Assembly: GCF_000418325.1 (NCBI RefSeq)
Contig: NC_021658.1
Location: forward strand, 3,286,001 to 3,350,000
DNA: 64,000 bases
Reading direction: 5' to 3'
Source of the DNA: Sorangium cellulosum So0157-2
GTDB taxonomy: Bacteria; Myxococcota_A; Polyangia; Polyangiales; Polyangiaceae
In this document: piece by piece, positions 55,489 through 64,000 of the stretch
Numbering within the stretch: the stretch's first letter is position 1
Layout: every line of letters begins with the position of its first letter
The notes under the pieces: generated by a model
Databases searched by the model: none
What the model was told of the DNA's origin: nothing
The model's input: only the letters and a program-made list of their open reading frames with translations
Position numbers and translations under genes: made by a program

Positions 55489-56583
55489 TCACACCAGGAG
55501 GTGGACGGCCGCGATGTTCGTGCGGACGGGCGCGGCCATGCTCCGGTCCAGGAAGATCTTCTCCCGCGCGGGCCCCATCGAGAGCGAGGGGCCGATGCTG
55601 GCCTCGAGGGTCGCGGTCACGCTGACGGACGCCTCCAGGCCGACCGTCGCGTCGACCGTCGCCCCGACCGAGAGGGTCGCCTCCCCGCCGAGCGTCGCCT
55701 CGACCATCGCCCCGAGGACGACCTCGTTCACCACACCGAGGTTGATCGTGGTCTCGATCCCGTCGACGACGGTCTTGCTGTTGCCCTGCGTGTAGGAGTC
55801 GGCGTCTCCGTACATCTCATCCTCGGTGTCGGCGCGGGTCTCCGAGATGATCTTGTCGGCGGTGGTCTTGTTCTTGATGGTCCCGGCCTTGGTGGTGTCC
55901 GAGAGGGTCTCTTCGACCGTGGTGGTGGACGAGATCGACCCGGCCTTCATGGTCTCTTTCGACGGCCCCTCGACGGTCGTCTCGTCGGTCATCGTCGTGA
56001 CGTGGGTCTTCGACACCATCGCCTCCGCCCAGGTCTCCTCGTGGATCGAGGGCACCGGCAGCTTCGCCGAGCCGGTATAGGACGAGATGCTCTTCGCCCA
56101 CGTCCTGGAGACGATCGTGGGGTTCTCGGTCATCACCGACGGGTAGTCCTCGATCGGCGTCGGCGTGTTCGGGTCGCCGGTGCGGCTCGCCAGCTTGCCG
56201 CCGTAATGGTACTCGTACGAGTCGCCGTGGTAGGTCGAGTGCACCTCGCCCTTGACGGTCGTCTCGCGGATCCGCCGCTGGCCGCGGGGGCCCTTCACGA
56301 GCTCGATATCGCTCCGCCCCTGGAAGGTGATGCCGCCCTGCTTGATGCGCCCGTCCTCCACCTCCGAGCTGGCCTTGAACTCCCTTCGACCGAGGACCGT
56401 CATCGAGTAGGTGCCCCCGATGATCTCGATCTTGTCGCCCCGGGTGGTCGTGATCCGGTTGCCGTCGGTCTCGTCCCGCCACGTGTAATCGTCTTCGGGC
56501 GTCGCGCCGATGCGCAGGTACGACGACATCCCCTCGCTGAAGTCGGGGACGTGGAGGATCGCGTATTTGCCATCGCCGGCCAT
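55489..56583 (-). CDS. Repeat-rich beta-helix-like protein, T6SS operon paralogue 2
   Basis: The product is 364 residues and I recognise no named family. It begins MAGDGKYAILHVPDFSEGMSSYLRIGA and has a middle full of T/E-rich repeats (SKTHVTTMTDETTVEGPSKE). The C-terminal beta-rich segment (TINLGVVNEVVLGAMVEATL onwards) could form a needle-like stem. It is paralogous to the product of 56631-57884: ADKIISETRADT-DEMYGDADSYTQG and the following 40 residues are almost the same. The ATG at 56583 is chosen by alignment with the paralogue; the longer frame to 57243 reads through that gene. A secreted spike or shaft component is a reasonable guess. Confidence 0.75.
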   Translation of the reverse strand: MAGDGKYAILHVPDFSEGMSSYLRIGATPEDDYTWRDETDGNRITTTRGDKIEIIGGTYSMTVLGRREFKASSEVEDGRIKQGGITFQGRSDIELVKGPRGQRRIRETTVKGEVHSTYHGDSYEYHYGGKLASRTGDPNTPTPIEDYPSVMTENPTIVSRTWAKSISSYTGSAKLPVPSIHEETWAEAMVSKTHVTTMTDETTVEGPSKETMKAGSISSTTTVEETLSDTTKAGTIKNKTTADKIISETRADTEDEMYGDADSYTQGNSKTVVDGIETTINLGVVNEVVLGAMVEATLGGEATLSVGATVDATVGLEASVSVTATLEASIGPSLSMGPAREKIFLDRSMAAPVRTNIAAVHLLV

Positions 56584-56630
56584 GGGAGCTCCGTATCCGG
56601 TGGGCGCGTCGAGCGGGGTGCTCGCCGCCC

Positions 56631-57884
56631 TCAGAAGAAGAGGTTGAACGCCGAGAGGACCTTGTGCGCGAGCGCGACCTCGGTCTTGCTGATGTGGAGC
56701 TCCACGCCGGACGTCCCCAGCTCGAGCTTGGGGCCGACGGAGAAGTCGACGCTCGCGGTCATGCTGAGCTCCACCTTGGCGCCGACGGTCACGTCGAGGG
56801 AGCCGCCGGCCGTGAACGTCACCTCGCCGCCGAGCGTCGTCTCGACCATCGCCCCGAGGACGACCTCGTTCACGACGCCGAGGTTGATCGTCGTCTCGAT
56901 CCCGTCGACCACGGTCTTGCTGTTGCCCTGCGTGTACGAGTCCGCGTCTCCGTACATCTCGTCCTTCGTGTCGGCGCGCGTCTCCGAGATGATCTTGTCC
57001 GCGGTGGTCTTGTTCCTGATCGTCTTCGCCGTGGTCGTGTCCTCCATGGTCTCGTCGACCGTGGTGGAGGACGTGATCGACTCGGCCTTCATCGTGGACA
57101 CCGACGCTTCCTTGACGGTCGTCTCGTCGGTCATCGACTTCGCGTTCGTCTTCGAGACCATCACCTCCGCCCAGGTCTCGTTCGTGATCGTGGGGACCGG
57201 CAGCTTCTCCGAGCCGGTGTAGGACGAGATGCTCTTCGCCCACGTCTCATCGATGATCGTCGGGTTCTCCGTGGGGATCGACTGGGGGGAGGGCGGGTTC
57301 GTGTCGTCGATGTAGTCGTCGGTGACCTGCAGCGTGGGGAACGTGTCGGTGCCCGTCTGGCTCTGCTTGATCTTGCCGTAATAATAGTCGTAGACGTCGC
57401 CGTGGTAGGTGGTGCGCACCTCGCCCTTGACGGTTGTCTCGACCACCTTCCAGGTGCCGCCGTAGTTCTGCACCCACTCGATGGTGGTGCCGCCGCCGAA
57501 GGTCTCGCTGACCTCGGTGAGGTGTCCGCCCGAGATGTCCCAGCCGGCCTGGTGCTCGCCGCGGCCGAGGATGAGCAGGCGGTAATTGCCCCCGATCACC
57601 TCGACCTTGTCGCCCTTGGTCGTCGAGATCCGGTTGCCGTCCGAGTGATCGCGCCAGCCGCCCTTCGTGTGCAGCTTCGCCGTCTCGGCCTGGCGCTCGC
57701 CCTCGGGCACGAAGTCGGGCGAGCCGTCGCGCTTGCGCGTGTCGTCCGTGAAGGTCTGAATCCGCTCCGCGAGGTCGTCGCCCGGGCTCTCGCCGAGCGG
57801 CGCGGCGGCCCCGAGGCGCAGGTACGACGGTTCCCCGCCGTTCAGGTCGGGGACTTCGAGTAAAGCGAACTTGCCTCCGGGCAC
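56631..57884 (-). CDS. Repeat-rich beta-helix-like protein, T6SS operon paralogue 1
   Basis: The product is 417 residues, starting MPGGKFALLEVPDLNGGEPSYLRLGA. It shares with its neighbour the motif DGNRI(S/T)TTKGDKVEVIGG-Y, a TTVKGEV-TTYHGD-YDYYYG block, the T/E-rich repeats and the C-terminal beta-stem, and has an extra insertion near residues 30-70. It is the first gene of the minus-strand T6SS accessory operon. No signal peptide is present, as expected for a component loaded inside the cell. The function is unknown. Confidence 0.78.
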   Translation of the reverse strand: MPGGKFALLEVPDLNGGEPSYLRLGAAAPLGESPGDDLAERIQTFTDDTRKRDGSPDFVPEGERQAETAKLHTKGGWRDHSDGNRISTTKGDKVEVIGGNYRLLILGRGEHQAGWDISGGHLTEVSETFGGGTTIEWVQNYGGTWKVVETTVKGEVRTTYHGDVYDYYYGKIKQSQTGTDTFPTLQVTDDYIDDTNPPSPQSIPTENPTIIDETWAKSISSYTGSEKLPVPTITNETWAEVMVSKTNAKSMTDETTVKEASVSTMKAESITSSTTVDETMEDTTTAKTIRNKTTADKIISETRADTKDEMYGDADSYTQGNSKTVVDGIETTINLGVVNEVVLGAMVETTLGGEVTFTAGGSLDVTVGAKVELSMTASVDFSVGPKLELGTSGVELHISKTEVALAHKVLSAFNLFF

Positions 57885-58048
57885 TGGAGCCTCCGTGTCG
57901 AGCGTGAGGAACGACGCAGGGCGTCGCCCCGTGGCGGGCTCCCTATCCTAGGTCACGGTGGGCCGGCCGTCCATGCAGAACCGCTCGCCGCGTCCCCTCC
58001 GCGGGTGTGCGCGGTTGGTCGGCATGCGCGCATGCGCGGGCGCGCGGC

Positions 58049-59170
58049 TCAGGAGGCCTCGGCGGGGCGCTCTGCGGCCGACTCGGCTGCTTGGTGCACC
58101 ACGGCCCACACGAACTCGGGGATGAGCGCGAGCGAGTGCGGGTCCTGCGTGACGCCGATCAGGCCGCTGATGAACTCCAGGGGGTGCGGCCGGCGGCCCC
58201 CGTCGACGAAGCGCAGCTGGGCGCTCGTCAGGCCGGGCGGCAGCTCGGAGAGCCCGGGCCCTTGCGGGTTGCCGAGCCCCCCGAGCGCGTCGCTGCGGGA
58301 CTCCGCCGTCAGCCACCGCTCGTGCCAGCTCTCGATATAGGGGTTCGGGGCGAAGTAGTCGTTGGGCCAGGCGCGCAGGTAAGGAAACAGCACGTGGATC
58401 CACCCCGTGAGCTCGTCCGCCGGGTTCTCGTAGCGGAAGAACGCCCGCCAGAACGACCTGTCGGCGCGCCCCTCCGACGAGGCGGCGATCTGGTCGAGCA
58501 CGGGCAGGAGGGCGCGCGTCCAGCGCTCCTGTCCGACGGCGCCGAGCATCGCCACGCGCTGGCGCACCCAGCGCCAGTCGTCGGAGGTGCCGAGCAGGTA
58601 CACGCGCGGGATGCCGCGCTGCGGGTACACGAGATCGCCCGGGAACGGCGGCTCCCAGTCGAAGTGCGGCGCGAGCGGGGTCGCCACCGTGAGCTCCGAC
58701 GACACCCGCTCGACAGGACCGGTGGTGGAGAAGTTGGCTGTCACGAGATCCCGCAGCGTCCCGACCCGCGCTGAAACCTGCCTGGAGAAATCCGGAAACA
58801 ACGCGGGCCACGGGTTCACCTGGCCGAGGGTGAAGTCGGGCCGCTCGACGACGAGCTCGAAATCGCGGTCTTCCGCGAGGAAGCGGCGTCGCTGCTCGTC
58901 GCTCGCGGCGAGGTGGAGCGTGAAGCCGCGCGCCAGGCAGAACCAGACGACGTCGGGCGAGATCACGAGGGGATAGCGCTGGGTGAAGGCGGTATAGGCC
59001 GCCTGGACGAGCGGGTGCAGGTCGGTGCGCCCCACGAGCGGCAGCCGGTGCCGGTAGGACGCCTCGATCGGCGCGACCAGCAGGCTTTGCACGGCGGCCT
59101 CGCTGTCGAACCCCGGCAAGGGCGCCGTCGCTGGCTCGACCTCCGCGACGGCGATCGTCGTAACGTTCAT
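58049..59170 (-). CDS. DUF4419 protein
   Basis: The product is 373 residues. HPLVQAAYTAFTQRYPLVISPDVVWFCLARGFTLHLAASDEQRR and PYIESWHERW are the DUF4419 family pattern. It has no signal peptide. The function is unknown. It lies 160 nt upstream of the T6SS operon on the same strand and could share its promoter, but nothing in the sequence ties it to secretion. The ATG at 59170 precedes a plausible start; the frame is open to 59584. Confidence 0.83.
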   Translation of the reverse strand: MNVTTIAVAEVEPATAPLPGFDSEAAVQSLLVAPIEASYRHRLPLVGRTDLHPLVQAAYTAFTQRYPLVISPDVVWFCLARGFTLHLAASDEQRRRFLAEDRDFELVVERPDFTLGQVNPWPALFPDFSRQVSARVGTLRDLVTANFSTTGPVERVSSELTVATPLAPHFDWEPPFPGDLVYPQRGIPRVYLLGTSDDWRWVRQRVAMLGAVGQERWTRALLPVLDQIAASSEGRADRSFWRAFFRYENPADELTGWIHVLFPYLRAWPNDYFAPNPYIESWHERWLTAESRSDALGGLGNPQGPGLSELPPGLTSAQLRFVDGGRRPHPLEFISGLIGVTQDPHSLALIPEFVWAVVHQAAESAAERPAEAS

Positions 59171-59656
59171 GACCCCTCGTCCTCCTGGCCCGGCGCGACG
59201 CTGTCGTGATCTGGCGCTTTTCTTTCGTACACGAGCGTGCCGCGCGCGACAACCTGCCGGCTCGCGCGGCCCACGCCGGCCTCGCGGCATGAAACCGCCG
59301 CCTCCACGGGATGAAACGGAGCGGTCACGGAGGCTCGCGGCGCGACGGCGGCTCGCCTCGCGATCGGGACGAGCGCACCGGCCAGGGCGCGCCTCGGACG
59401 TGGGGACGTGGGCCGCCGGGGCGCCGGCCGCGCGCCGCCGGCGCCCCGGCGCGTGGCGACGGCGCGCGGGCGATGCCGTGGGCATGTGATTTTTCGCGGA
59501 TGGCGGATGCTTGTGGGGGTAGCATGGGCGCAGATCGCGCGCGGATGCCGGGCGATGGTGGGCCTCGTCGCAGCGGTGTTGCACGTCCGTGGCGAATGGT
59601 GCACGACTAGACGCTCGCGCAGCCGCTTCGATCGGCTTGAAGGAGGAGCGCAGCAG
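59171..59656. other. Non-coding interval
   Basis: No gene is supported. The only structure seen is a GC-rich inverted repeat with perfect 14-bp arms (59415-59428 and 59437-59450, 8-nt loop). A strong ribosome site AGGAGGAG lies just before the next gene. Confidence 0.55.
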
Positions 59657-60403
59657 ATGAGTTCACGCCAGGCGGGTTCGTACGTGGCGGGGGCACCGGC
59701 CAACGCGAAGGCGGCGCTGCGGATCGACTTTCTGAAGAAGGTCTATGGGCTCTTCACGGCGAGCCTCGTCGTGTCGTCCTTGGGCGCCATGTGCGCGCTC
59801 TACATCGGGGCGCCGGACGCGGAGGAGGCGGCCGCGGGGGGCCCGATGCCGCCGCTGGTGGAGCTCTTCGCGAGCCACCCGATCATCTCGATGCTCATCG
59901 TGTTCGCCGTGATGTTCGGCGCCCGCGCGGTGCGCCGCATCCCCGGCGTCAACGTCCTCGCGCTCTTCGGGATGGCGGCGATCCTCGGGGTCACCACGGC
60001 GCCCGCGCTCTACATGGCCCAGGTGGCCGCGGGCCTCGGCGGCACCCTGTCGTCGGCCCCGGTGCGGGACACGTTCATCCTGACGGTCCTCACGTTCGGC
60101 AGCCTCACGCTCGGTGTCCTCCTCTCGAAGGAGGACCTGTCGTTCCTGGCCAGCGGGCTCGTGATGGGCGCCATGGTCGTCCTCGGCGCCATGCTGCTCA
60201 ACGCCGTGCTCGGGAGCACGCTCCTCGGGCTCGCGATCGCCAGCGTGTCGGTGCTCGTGTTCGGGGGGTACGTCCTCTACAACACGTCGCGCCTGCTCCA
60301 CTCGGACGAGCAGGACCCCGTGGGCGGCGCGCTCGACCTCTACCTCAACTTCATCAACCTCTTCTCGTCCATTCTGCAGATCCTCTCGGGCCGCCACTTC
60401 TGA
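59657..60403 (+). CDS. Bax inhibitor-1 family membrane protein
   Basis: The product is 248 residues with seven predicted membrane helices. It belongs to the BI-1/YccA (UPF0005) family. FLKKVYGLFTASLVVSSLGA starts helix 1, and the C-terminal VFGGYVLYNTSRLLHSDEQDPVGGALDLYLNFINLFSSILQILSG is the family signature, including the conserved Asp residues linked to pH-dependent calcium leak in characterised members. The ATG at 59657 follows AGGAGGAGCG. It acts in the inner membrane, and its physiological role here is unknown. Confidence 0.93.
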   Translation: MSSRQAGSYVAGAPANAKAALRIDFLKKVYGLFTASLVVSSLGAMCALYIGAPDAEEAAAGGPMPPLVELFASHPIISMLIVFAVMFGARAVRRIPGVNVLALFGMAAILGVTTAPALYMAQVAAGLGGTLSSAPVRDTFILTVLTFGSLTLGVLLSKEDLSFLASGLVMGAMVVLGAMLLNAVLGSTLLGLAIASVSVLVFGGYVLYNTSRLLHSDEQDPVGGALDLYLNFINLFSSILQILSGRHF

Positions 60404-60556
60404 CGGCCGCCCTCGCGGCGTGCGCGCCGGCGCGCGATCGATCTACGTTTCGCCGTCCCGCGTTCCGCCGTTCCGCGGCCGCGTGCGCGCCCGGGGCGGA
60501 CGCCCGGGGGAGCGCGGCTTGACGTTCCCTGGGCGCCGGGTAAGAACGCGCGGACC

Positions 60557-60955
60557 ATGCGTCGCCCGCTCTTCGCCGCCGCGCTCGCCCTCCTCTTGTC
60601 GTCGCCGCTCGGCGGCGCCGCTTGCAGCAAGCCCGCCGAGGAGACGAAGGCGGTGGCGGCCGCCGAGCTCGCCGCGCCGGCGGGCGTGAAGCGCGTCGAC
60701 ATCGCCGTCAACGACAGCGGCTTCTCCCCGTCGACGATCGAGCTCAAGAAGGGAGAGCCGGTGGTGCTGCGCTTCACGCGGACGACGAAGAGCGAGTGTC
60801 TGAAGGCGATCGCGATTCCCGATCTCAAGGTCGAGAAGGACCTGCCGCTCAACACGCCGGTCGAGGTGGCCATCACCCCGGAGAAGGAAGGGAAGATGGT
60901 GCTTCAGTGCTGGATGGCGATGGTCAAGGCGACCATCAACGTGGTCGGCTCGTGA
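60557..60955 (+). CDS. Cupredoxin-like lipoprotein
   Basis: The product is 132 residues. A signal peptide ends at LGGAACSKP (lipobox GAAC). The mature part has the cupredoxin layout: RVDIAVNDSGFSPSTIELKKGEPVVLRFTRTTKSECLKAIAI followed by MVLQCWMAMVKATINVV. The usual His ligands of plastocyanin-like sites are absent; Cys in SECL and in LQCWM with nearby Met residues could bind copper instead. It may be a copper carrier or sensor at the cell envelope. Confidence 0.75.
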   Translation: MRRPLFAAALALLLSSPLGGAACSKPAEETKAVAAAELAAPAGVKRVDIAVNDSGFSPSTIELKKGEPVVLRFTRTTKSECLKAIAIPDLKVEKDLPLNTPVEVAITPEKEGKMVLQCWMAMVKATINVVGS

Positions 60956-60997
60956 CGCGGCCGCGCCCTCGTCGGGGCGCGGCGCCGCGCGGACCCA

Positions 60998-61501
60998 TCA
61001 GAGGATGAGCCAGAGCTCGGCGTCGTAGCGCCGCGCGCCGCCGGCGTCTCGCGCCGCGCGGCGCGTCCCCGAGGCGGGCGCCTCGGCGCGGCCCGGCTCG
61101 GCGGGGGCGCCGGCGTCGCGCGCCGCCGGCGCGGCGGCGTGCGCCAGGTCGGCGCCCGCGGCGGCGCAGCGGGCCACGGCGAAGCGGAGCATCTCGCGCA
61201 CGTCGTTCGCGGCGAGCATGCCGTTCGTCCGGTGGCGCGCGAACGCGGCCGCGCGCTCGACGCACGCGGCGCAGGGCGCCGACTCCGACCTGAACCTGAA
61301 GAGCAGCGTCCCCTCGGGCCACCCGAGCGCCGTCGCCTCGATGCTCACCACGACGAACGCGCCGTCACGGACCACCTGCGTGCCGGCCACCCCCGCGCCG
61401 CCCTCGCCGGCGCCGGGAGCCTCGCGCCTCAGCAGGAACCAGTAGCGATGCATGAGGCGCTCGACGCCGCGCGGCTCCCCGTGAGCGATGATGTCTGTCA
61501 T
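60998..61501 (-). CDS. Hypothetical protein
   Basis: The product is 167 residues and I recognise no family. Residues about 20-115 look folded (MHRYWFLLRREA, FVVVSIEATALGWPEGTLLFRF, CAACVERAAAFARHRTNGMLAANDVREMLRFAVA). The last ~50 residues are Ala/Arg-rich and low-complexity. CXXC occurs once (CAAC). It is convergent with the cupredoxin-like gene. Confidence 0.6.
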   Translation of the reverse strand: MTDIIAHGEPRGVERLMHRYWFLLRREAPGAGEGGAGVAGTQVVRDGAFVVVSIEATALGWPEGTLLFRFRSESAPCAACVERAAAFARHRTNGMLAANDVREMLRFAVARCAAAGADLAHAAAPAARDAGAPAEPGRAEAPASGTRRAARDAGGARRYDAELWLIL

Positions 61502-61893
61502 CCATGACCTCCGACGTCAGAATTTGAGGCCTGCGCCTCGGAGCCGCGACGCCGGGGAGGGTCAGGAAATGTCAGAGGAGACGGACAATGTCCGGGCGGC
61601 CTCGGCTGCGGCGGCACCCTCGGGGACGGCGCGCCGCGCTCGTGGGCGGCTGCCGCGCCCGCGGGCGGCGCAAAAGTGAGATAGGCCACGTCTGAAGCGG
61701 AAACTTTCGCTTCCCTTTGGGGTTGCCGTGAGTAAGCTCTGCGCCCCCCAACGCACCCGGCGGGCGACCGCCCCGGTTCTTCGCTCCGAACCGGCTCGTG
61801 ACCGAGGCGTGCCGAGGGGATCGCGCCCGCGGCGTGCCGCGCGCGCGGAGGCAGTCCGAGCCACCCCAGACGGAGCGAAGAGGCAACCACATC
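61502..61893. other. Leader region of rplC
   Basis: There is no gene here. A short hairpin-like stretch GAAGCGGAAA/TTTCGCTTC (about 61696-61715) is followed by CCCTTTGGGG. It could take part in autogenous control of the ribosomal protein gene, which is speculative. GAAGAGG near 61877 may be the ribosome site for rplC. Confidence 0.4.
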
Positions 61894-62595
61894 ATGAATC
61901 AGCATCCCGGCATCATCGGCAAGAAGATCGGCATGACGCAGATCTTCAGCGAGACGGGCGAGGTCCTGCGCTGCACGGTCGTGCAGGCGGGCTGCGTCGT
62001 CGTCGGCAAGCGCACGCTCGAGAAGGACGGCTACAGCGCGCTCATCCTCGGCCTCGGCGAGCGGGCGGAGAAGCACACGACGAAGCCGCTCGCGGGCGCG
62101 TTCAAGAAGGCGGGGCAGACGCCGAAGCGCGTCGTGCGCGAGCTGCGCTGCTCCCCCGAGCACGCGGCGAAGTTCGAGGTCGGGCAGGCGCTCAAGGTCG
62201 ACGAGATCTTCGAGGTCGGCCAGCGCGTGGACGCGCAGGGCCGCTCGCGCGGCCGCGGCTTCAGCGGCGTCATCCGCCGGTGGAGCTTCGCCGGCGCGGT
62301 GAGCTCGCACGGTACCCACGAGTACTTCCGCCACGGCGGCTCGATCGGTACGAACATGACCCCCGGCCGCACGCTGCCCGGCCTGAAGATGCCCGGCCAC
62401 TACGGCGACGAGACGGTGAGCGCGCTCAACCTGAAGATCGCGAAGCTCCTCCCCGAGGACAACCTCATCCTCATCGAGGGCCCGGTCCCCGGCCCGAAGA
62501 ACCAGGTGGTCACGATCCGTGGCGCCGTGAAGAAGCGCGGCGGCAAGGGGCTCCCCACGCCGGTGCAGCCGACCGGCAAGAAGAAGGGCGGCTGA
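61894..62595 (+). CDS. rplC: 50S ribosomal protein L3
   Basis: The product is 233 residues, slightly longer than the 209 of E. coli because of a Lys/Gly-rich tail. IIGKKIGMTQIFSETGEVLRCTVVQAG is the family start. GRGFSGVIRRWSFAGAVSSHGTHEYFRHGGSIGTNMTPGRTLPGLKMPGHYG is the extended loop that reaches the peptidyl-transferase centre. L3 is an early 50S assembly protein. It is not followed by rplD/rplW as in the usual S10 operon; rlmE follows instead. The ATG at 61894 is chosen over the frame opening at 61798 because the family begins there. Confidence 0.96.
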   Translation: MNQHPGIIGKKIGMTQIFSETGEVLRCTVVQAGCVVVGKRTLEKDGYSALILGLGERAEKHTTKPLAGAFKKAGQTPKRVVRELRCSPEHAAKFEVGQALKVDEIFEVGQRVDAQGRSRGRGFSGVIRRWSFAGAVSSHGTHEYFRHGGSIGTNMTPGRTLPGLKMPGHYGDETVSALNLKIAKLLPEDNLILIEGPVPGPKNQVVTIRGAVKKRGGKGLPTPVQPTGKKKGG

Positions 62596-62672
62596 CCCGC
62601 CCGTCCGGCGGAGCGCGCGCGTCGGAGACGAACGAGCGCGCGCGCCCTGCCGGCGATGCCCTCCGGTAATCC

Positions 62673-63290
62673 GTGCCGCAGAAGCCCAAGAACCCGTACA
62701 AGCGTCCGGACGCCTTCACGAAGGCGGCGAAGGCGCAGGGCTATCCGGCGCGCAGCGTCTTCAAGCTCGAGGAGATCGATCGCCGGGTGCGGCTGCTCCG
62801 CCCTGGCCAGCGCGTGCTCGACCTGGGCGCGGCGCCCGGCTCGTGGTCGATGTACGCGGCGCAGCGGATCGGCGCGGCGGGGAAGCTGCTCGCGGTGGAT
62901 CTGTCGCCGATCACGGCGGCGTTCGGCCCGCAGGCGACGGTGGTGCAGGGGGACGCGCTGTCGCTGACGAACGAGGCGCTCGCGCAGTTCGCGCCGTACG
63001 ACGTTGTGCTGTCGGACATGGCGCCCGCGACGAGCGGCAGCAAGATCGCCGACCAGGCGCGGAGCTACGAGCTGTTCATGCGCGCCGTGGCCGTGGCCGA
63101 GGCGCTGCTCGCGCCGGGCGGCGCGTTCGTCGGGAAGATCTTCATGAGCGAGGATTTCGTGAAGGCCCGCGACGCGCTGCGGAACCTGTGCGAGGAGGTC
63201 CGGAGCATCCGGCCCGAGGGGACGCGGGCGAACAGCGTGGAGATCTTCCTGGTGGGGCTGCGGAGGAAGGCGGCGGGGAAGGCGGGGTAG
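62673..63290 (+). CDS. rlmE: 23S rRNA 2'-O-ribose methyltransferase (RrmJ/FtsJ)
   Basis: The product is 205 residues. It is a Rossmann-fold SAM methyltransferase: RVLDLGAAPGSWSMYAAQRIG is the SAM-binding motif I, and the catalytic K-D-K-E set lies in SVFKLEEID, VVLSDMAPATSG, FVGKIFMSED and NSVEIFLVGL. In E. coli the enzyme methylates U2552 late in 50S assembly. The start is a GTG at 62673. It lies 77 nt after rplC, so two 50S-related genes are probably co-transcribed. Confidence 0.94.
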   Translation: MPQKPKNPYKRPDAFTKAAKAQGYPARSVFKLEEIDRRVRLLRPGQRVLDLGAAPGSWSMYAAQRIGAAGKLLAVDLSPITAAFGPQATVVQGDALSLTNEALAQFAPYDVVLSDMAPATSGSKIADQARSYELFMRAVAVAEALLAPGGAFVGKIFMSEDFVKARDALRNLCEEVRSIRPEGTRANSVEIFLVGLRRKAAGKAG

Positions 63291-63336
63291 GGGAGCGGGG
63301 CGCTGCCCGACGGGGTGTCCGGAGGGAGAGAGGGCG

Positions 63337-64000
63337 TCACGCGAGCGCGCGGCACCGCTTCTTGAACAGGCGCGTGTAGCTCTTCCGCAGCTCTTCCGGC
63401 ATGGGCGAGCGTCGCAGCAGGGCGAGCGCTGCGTCTGTGCAGCCGAGGATCGCATCGAGGATCGCTGCGGCGTCGGCACGCGGGAGGCGTGCGTGCTGCT
63501 CGCCGAAGTCGAGCCACTGGTGACGGCGCAGATCTTTGTTGCGGATGCCGAGAGGCAGCGACGGCGTCTTGTCGCCGTAGACCCAGGTGCAGATCAGGTC
63601 GTAGGCGGGCGCCAGGCGGTAGACGCCGTCCTCGCCGCGCAGCAGCGAGAGGTTCTTCAGGTGCAGGTCGCCGTTGCCGATCCAGTAGGCGACGAGCAGG
63701 TGCTGGAAGAGGCGGCGCAGCTCAATCTCGGGCTCGCCGCAGTACCGTGCTACGAGGGCTGCGCACTCGCCCGCGGTTCCCTGGCCGCGCTCGTGGGCCG
63801 GCCGGCCGGCGAGCTGGCAGAAGTCCTCCTGGTGGAGCTTCCGGCGATGCTTGCGGCGGATGCGATCGTAGCGCTGGATGACGTAGGCGAGGCTCCCGTC
63901 CGCGAGGTGAAAGAGCCCTAGGCGCGGCACCTGCATGCCCGTGAGGGCGGCGATGCGCATGCTGGCGTGCTCGTTCTCGGGCACGTGCGAGTACGTTTCG
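63337..64000 (-). CDS. HipA-like Ser/Thr kinase, C-terminal part (cut by window end)
   Basis: About 220 residues of the C-terminal part are visible, and the gene continues beyond 64000. VPENEHASMRIAALTGMQVPRLGLF is the HipA region before the kinase core. GNGDLHLKNLSLL contains the catalytic Asp and metal-binding Asn, and APAYDLICTW the following DL motif. HipA-type kinases phosphorylate glutamyl-tRNA synthetase or related targets, and a HipB-like antitoxin gene would be expected upstream, outside this window. It is convergent with rlmE. Confidence 0.88.
   Translation of the reverse strand, partial: ETYSHVPENEHASMRIAALTGMQVPRLGLFHLADGSLAYVIQRYDRIRRKHRRKLHQEDFCQLAGRPAHERGQGTAGECAALVARYCGEPEIELRRLFQHLLVAYWIGNGDLHLKNLSLLRGEDGVYRLAPAYDLICTWVYGDKTPSLPLGIRNKDLRRHQWLDFGEQHARLPRADAAAILDAILGCTDAALALLRRSPMPEELRKSYTRLFKKRCRALA

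Noticed and set aside
51068..57222. Very long plus-strand open frames opposite the T6SS operon
   Set aside because: They are shadows of pentapeptide and T/E-rich repeats on the minus strand, low-complexity and without ribosome sites.

Overview
The window looks like chromosomal DNA of a cellulolytic myxobacterium of the Sorangium/Polyangiaceae type. The GC content is very high. Large hybrid Ser/Thr-kinase signalling proteins are present, along with a MYXO-CTERM-like sorting tail, many lipoprotein signal peptides and DUF1592/DUF1552 gene pairs. This assignment is an inference from gene content; no 16S or other phylogenetic marker was compared.

Positions 1-35 kb form a hemicellulose and L-arabinose utilisation region. 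It encodes secreted or surface enzymes (two GH43-CBM6 proteins, a CBM13-GH10 xylanase, a CBM13-GH62 arabinofuranosidase and an (alpha/alpha)6-barrel-like lipoprotein). Three DUF1592/DUF1552 pairs lie among them, one with a tandem-duplicated DUF1552 gene. A LacI-family regulator is followed by an araB-araA-araD operon that continues into a YtfQRT/YjfF-type sugar ABC transporter. Six promoters share one geometry: TTGAC(A/T), a 17-nt spacer and a CACA(A/T)T-like -10, with a LacI-type palindrome (consensus TGTGAACGTTCACA) overlapping the -10. They drive araBAD-ytfQRT-yjfF, both GH43 genes, two of the three DUF1592/DUF1552 operons and an unknown lipoprotein.

The most unusual observation is that five of these promoters are not bare operators. 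Each is followed by a degenerate copy of the 5' end of araB that has lost the start codon, and several are preceded by a divergently oriented degenerate copy of the 5' end of the lacI gene. The intergenic lacI<-P->araB control region therefore appears to have been copied as a cassette and placed in front of new genes, building a regulon by segmental duplication.

Positions 35-49.5 kb are mainly signalling: a sigma54-type activator with an FHA-like N-terminus, an array of 27 units of 11 bp, a fused Ser/Thr kinase-receiver-cyclase protein and a 1819-residue kinase-ATPase-GAF-histidine kinase. Between them is a small cluster with a ferritin-like di-iron protein and a CXXCH protein.

Positions 49.5-58 kb hold a minus-strand type VI secretion accessory operon: two related repeat-rich proteins, a DUF2169-pentapeptide fusion, a pentapeptide protein, a DUF3540 spike-like protein and a DUF4150 (PAAR-like)-S41 protease fusion that is probably a delivered effector. 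A DUF4419 gene lies upstream.

Positions 58-64 kb are ordinary genes: a Bax-inhibitor-1 family membrane protein, a small cupredoxin-like lipoprotein, an unknown protein, a ribosomal protein L3 gene outside any S10 operon followed by rlmE, and a HipA-like kinase cut by the window end.
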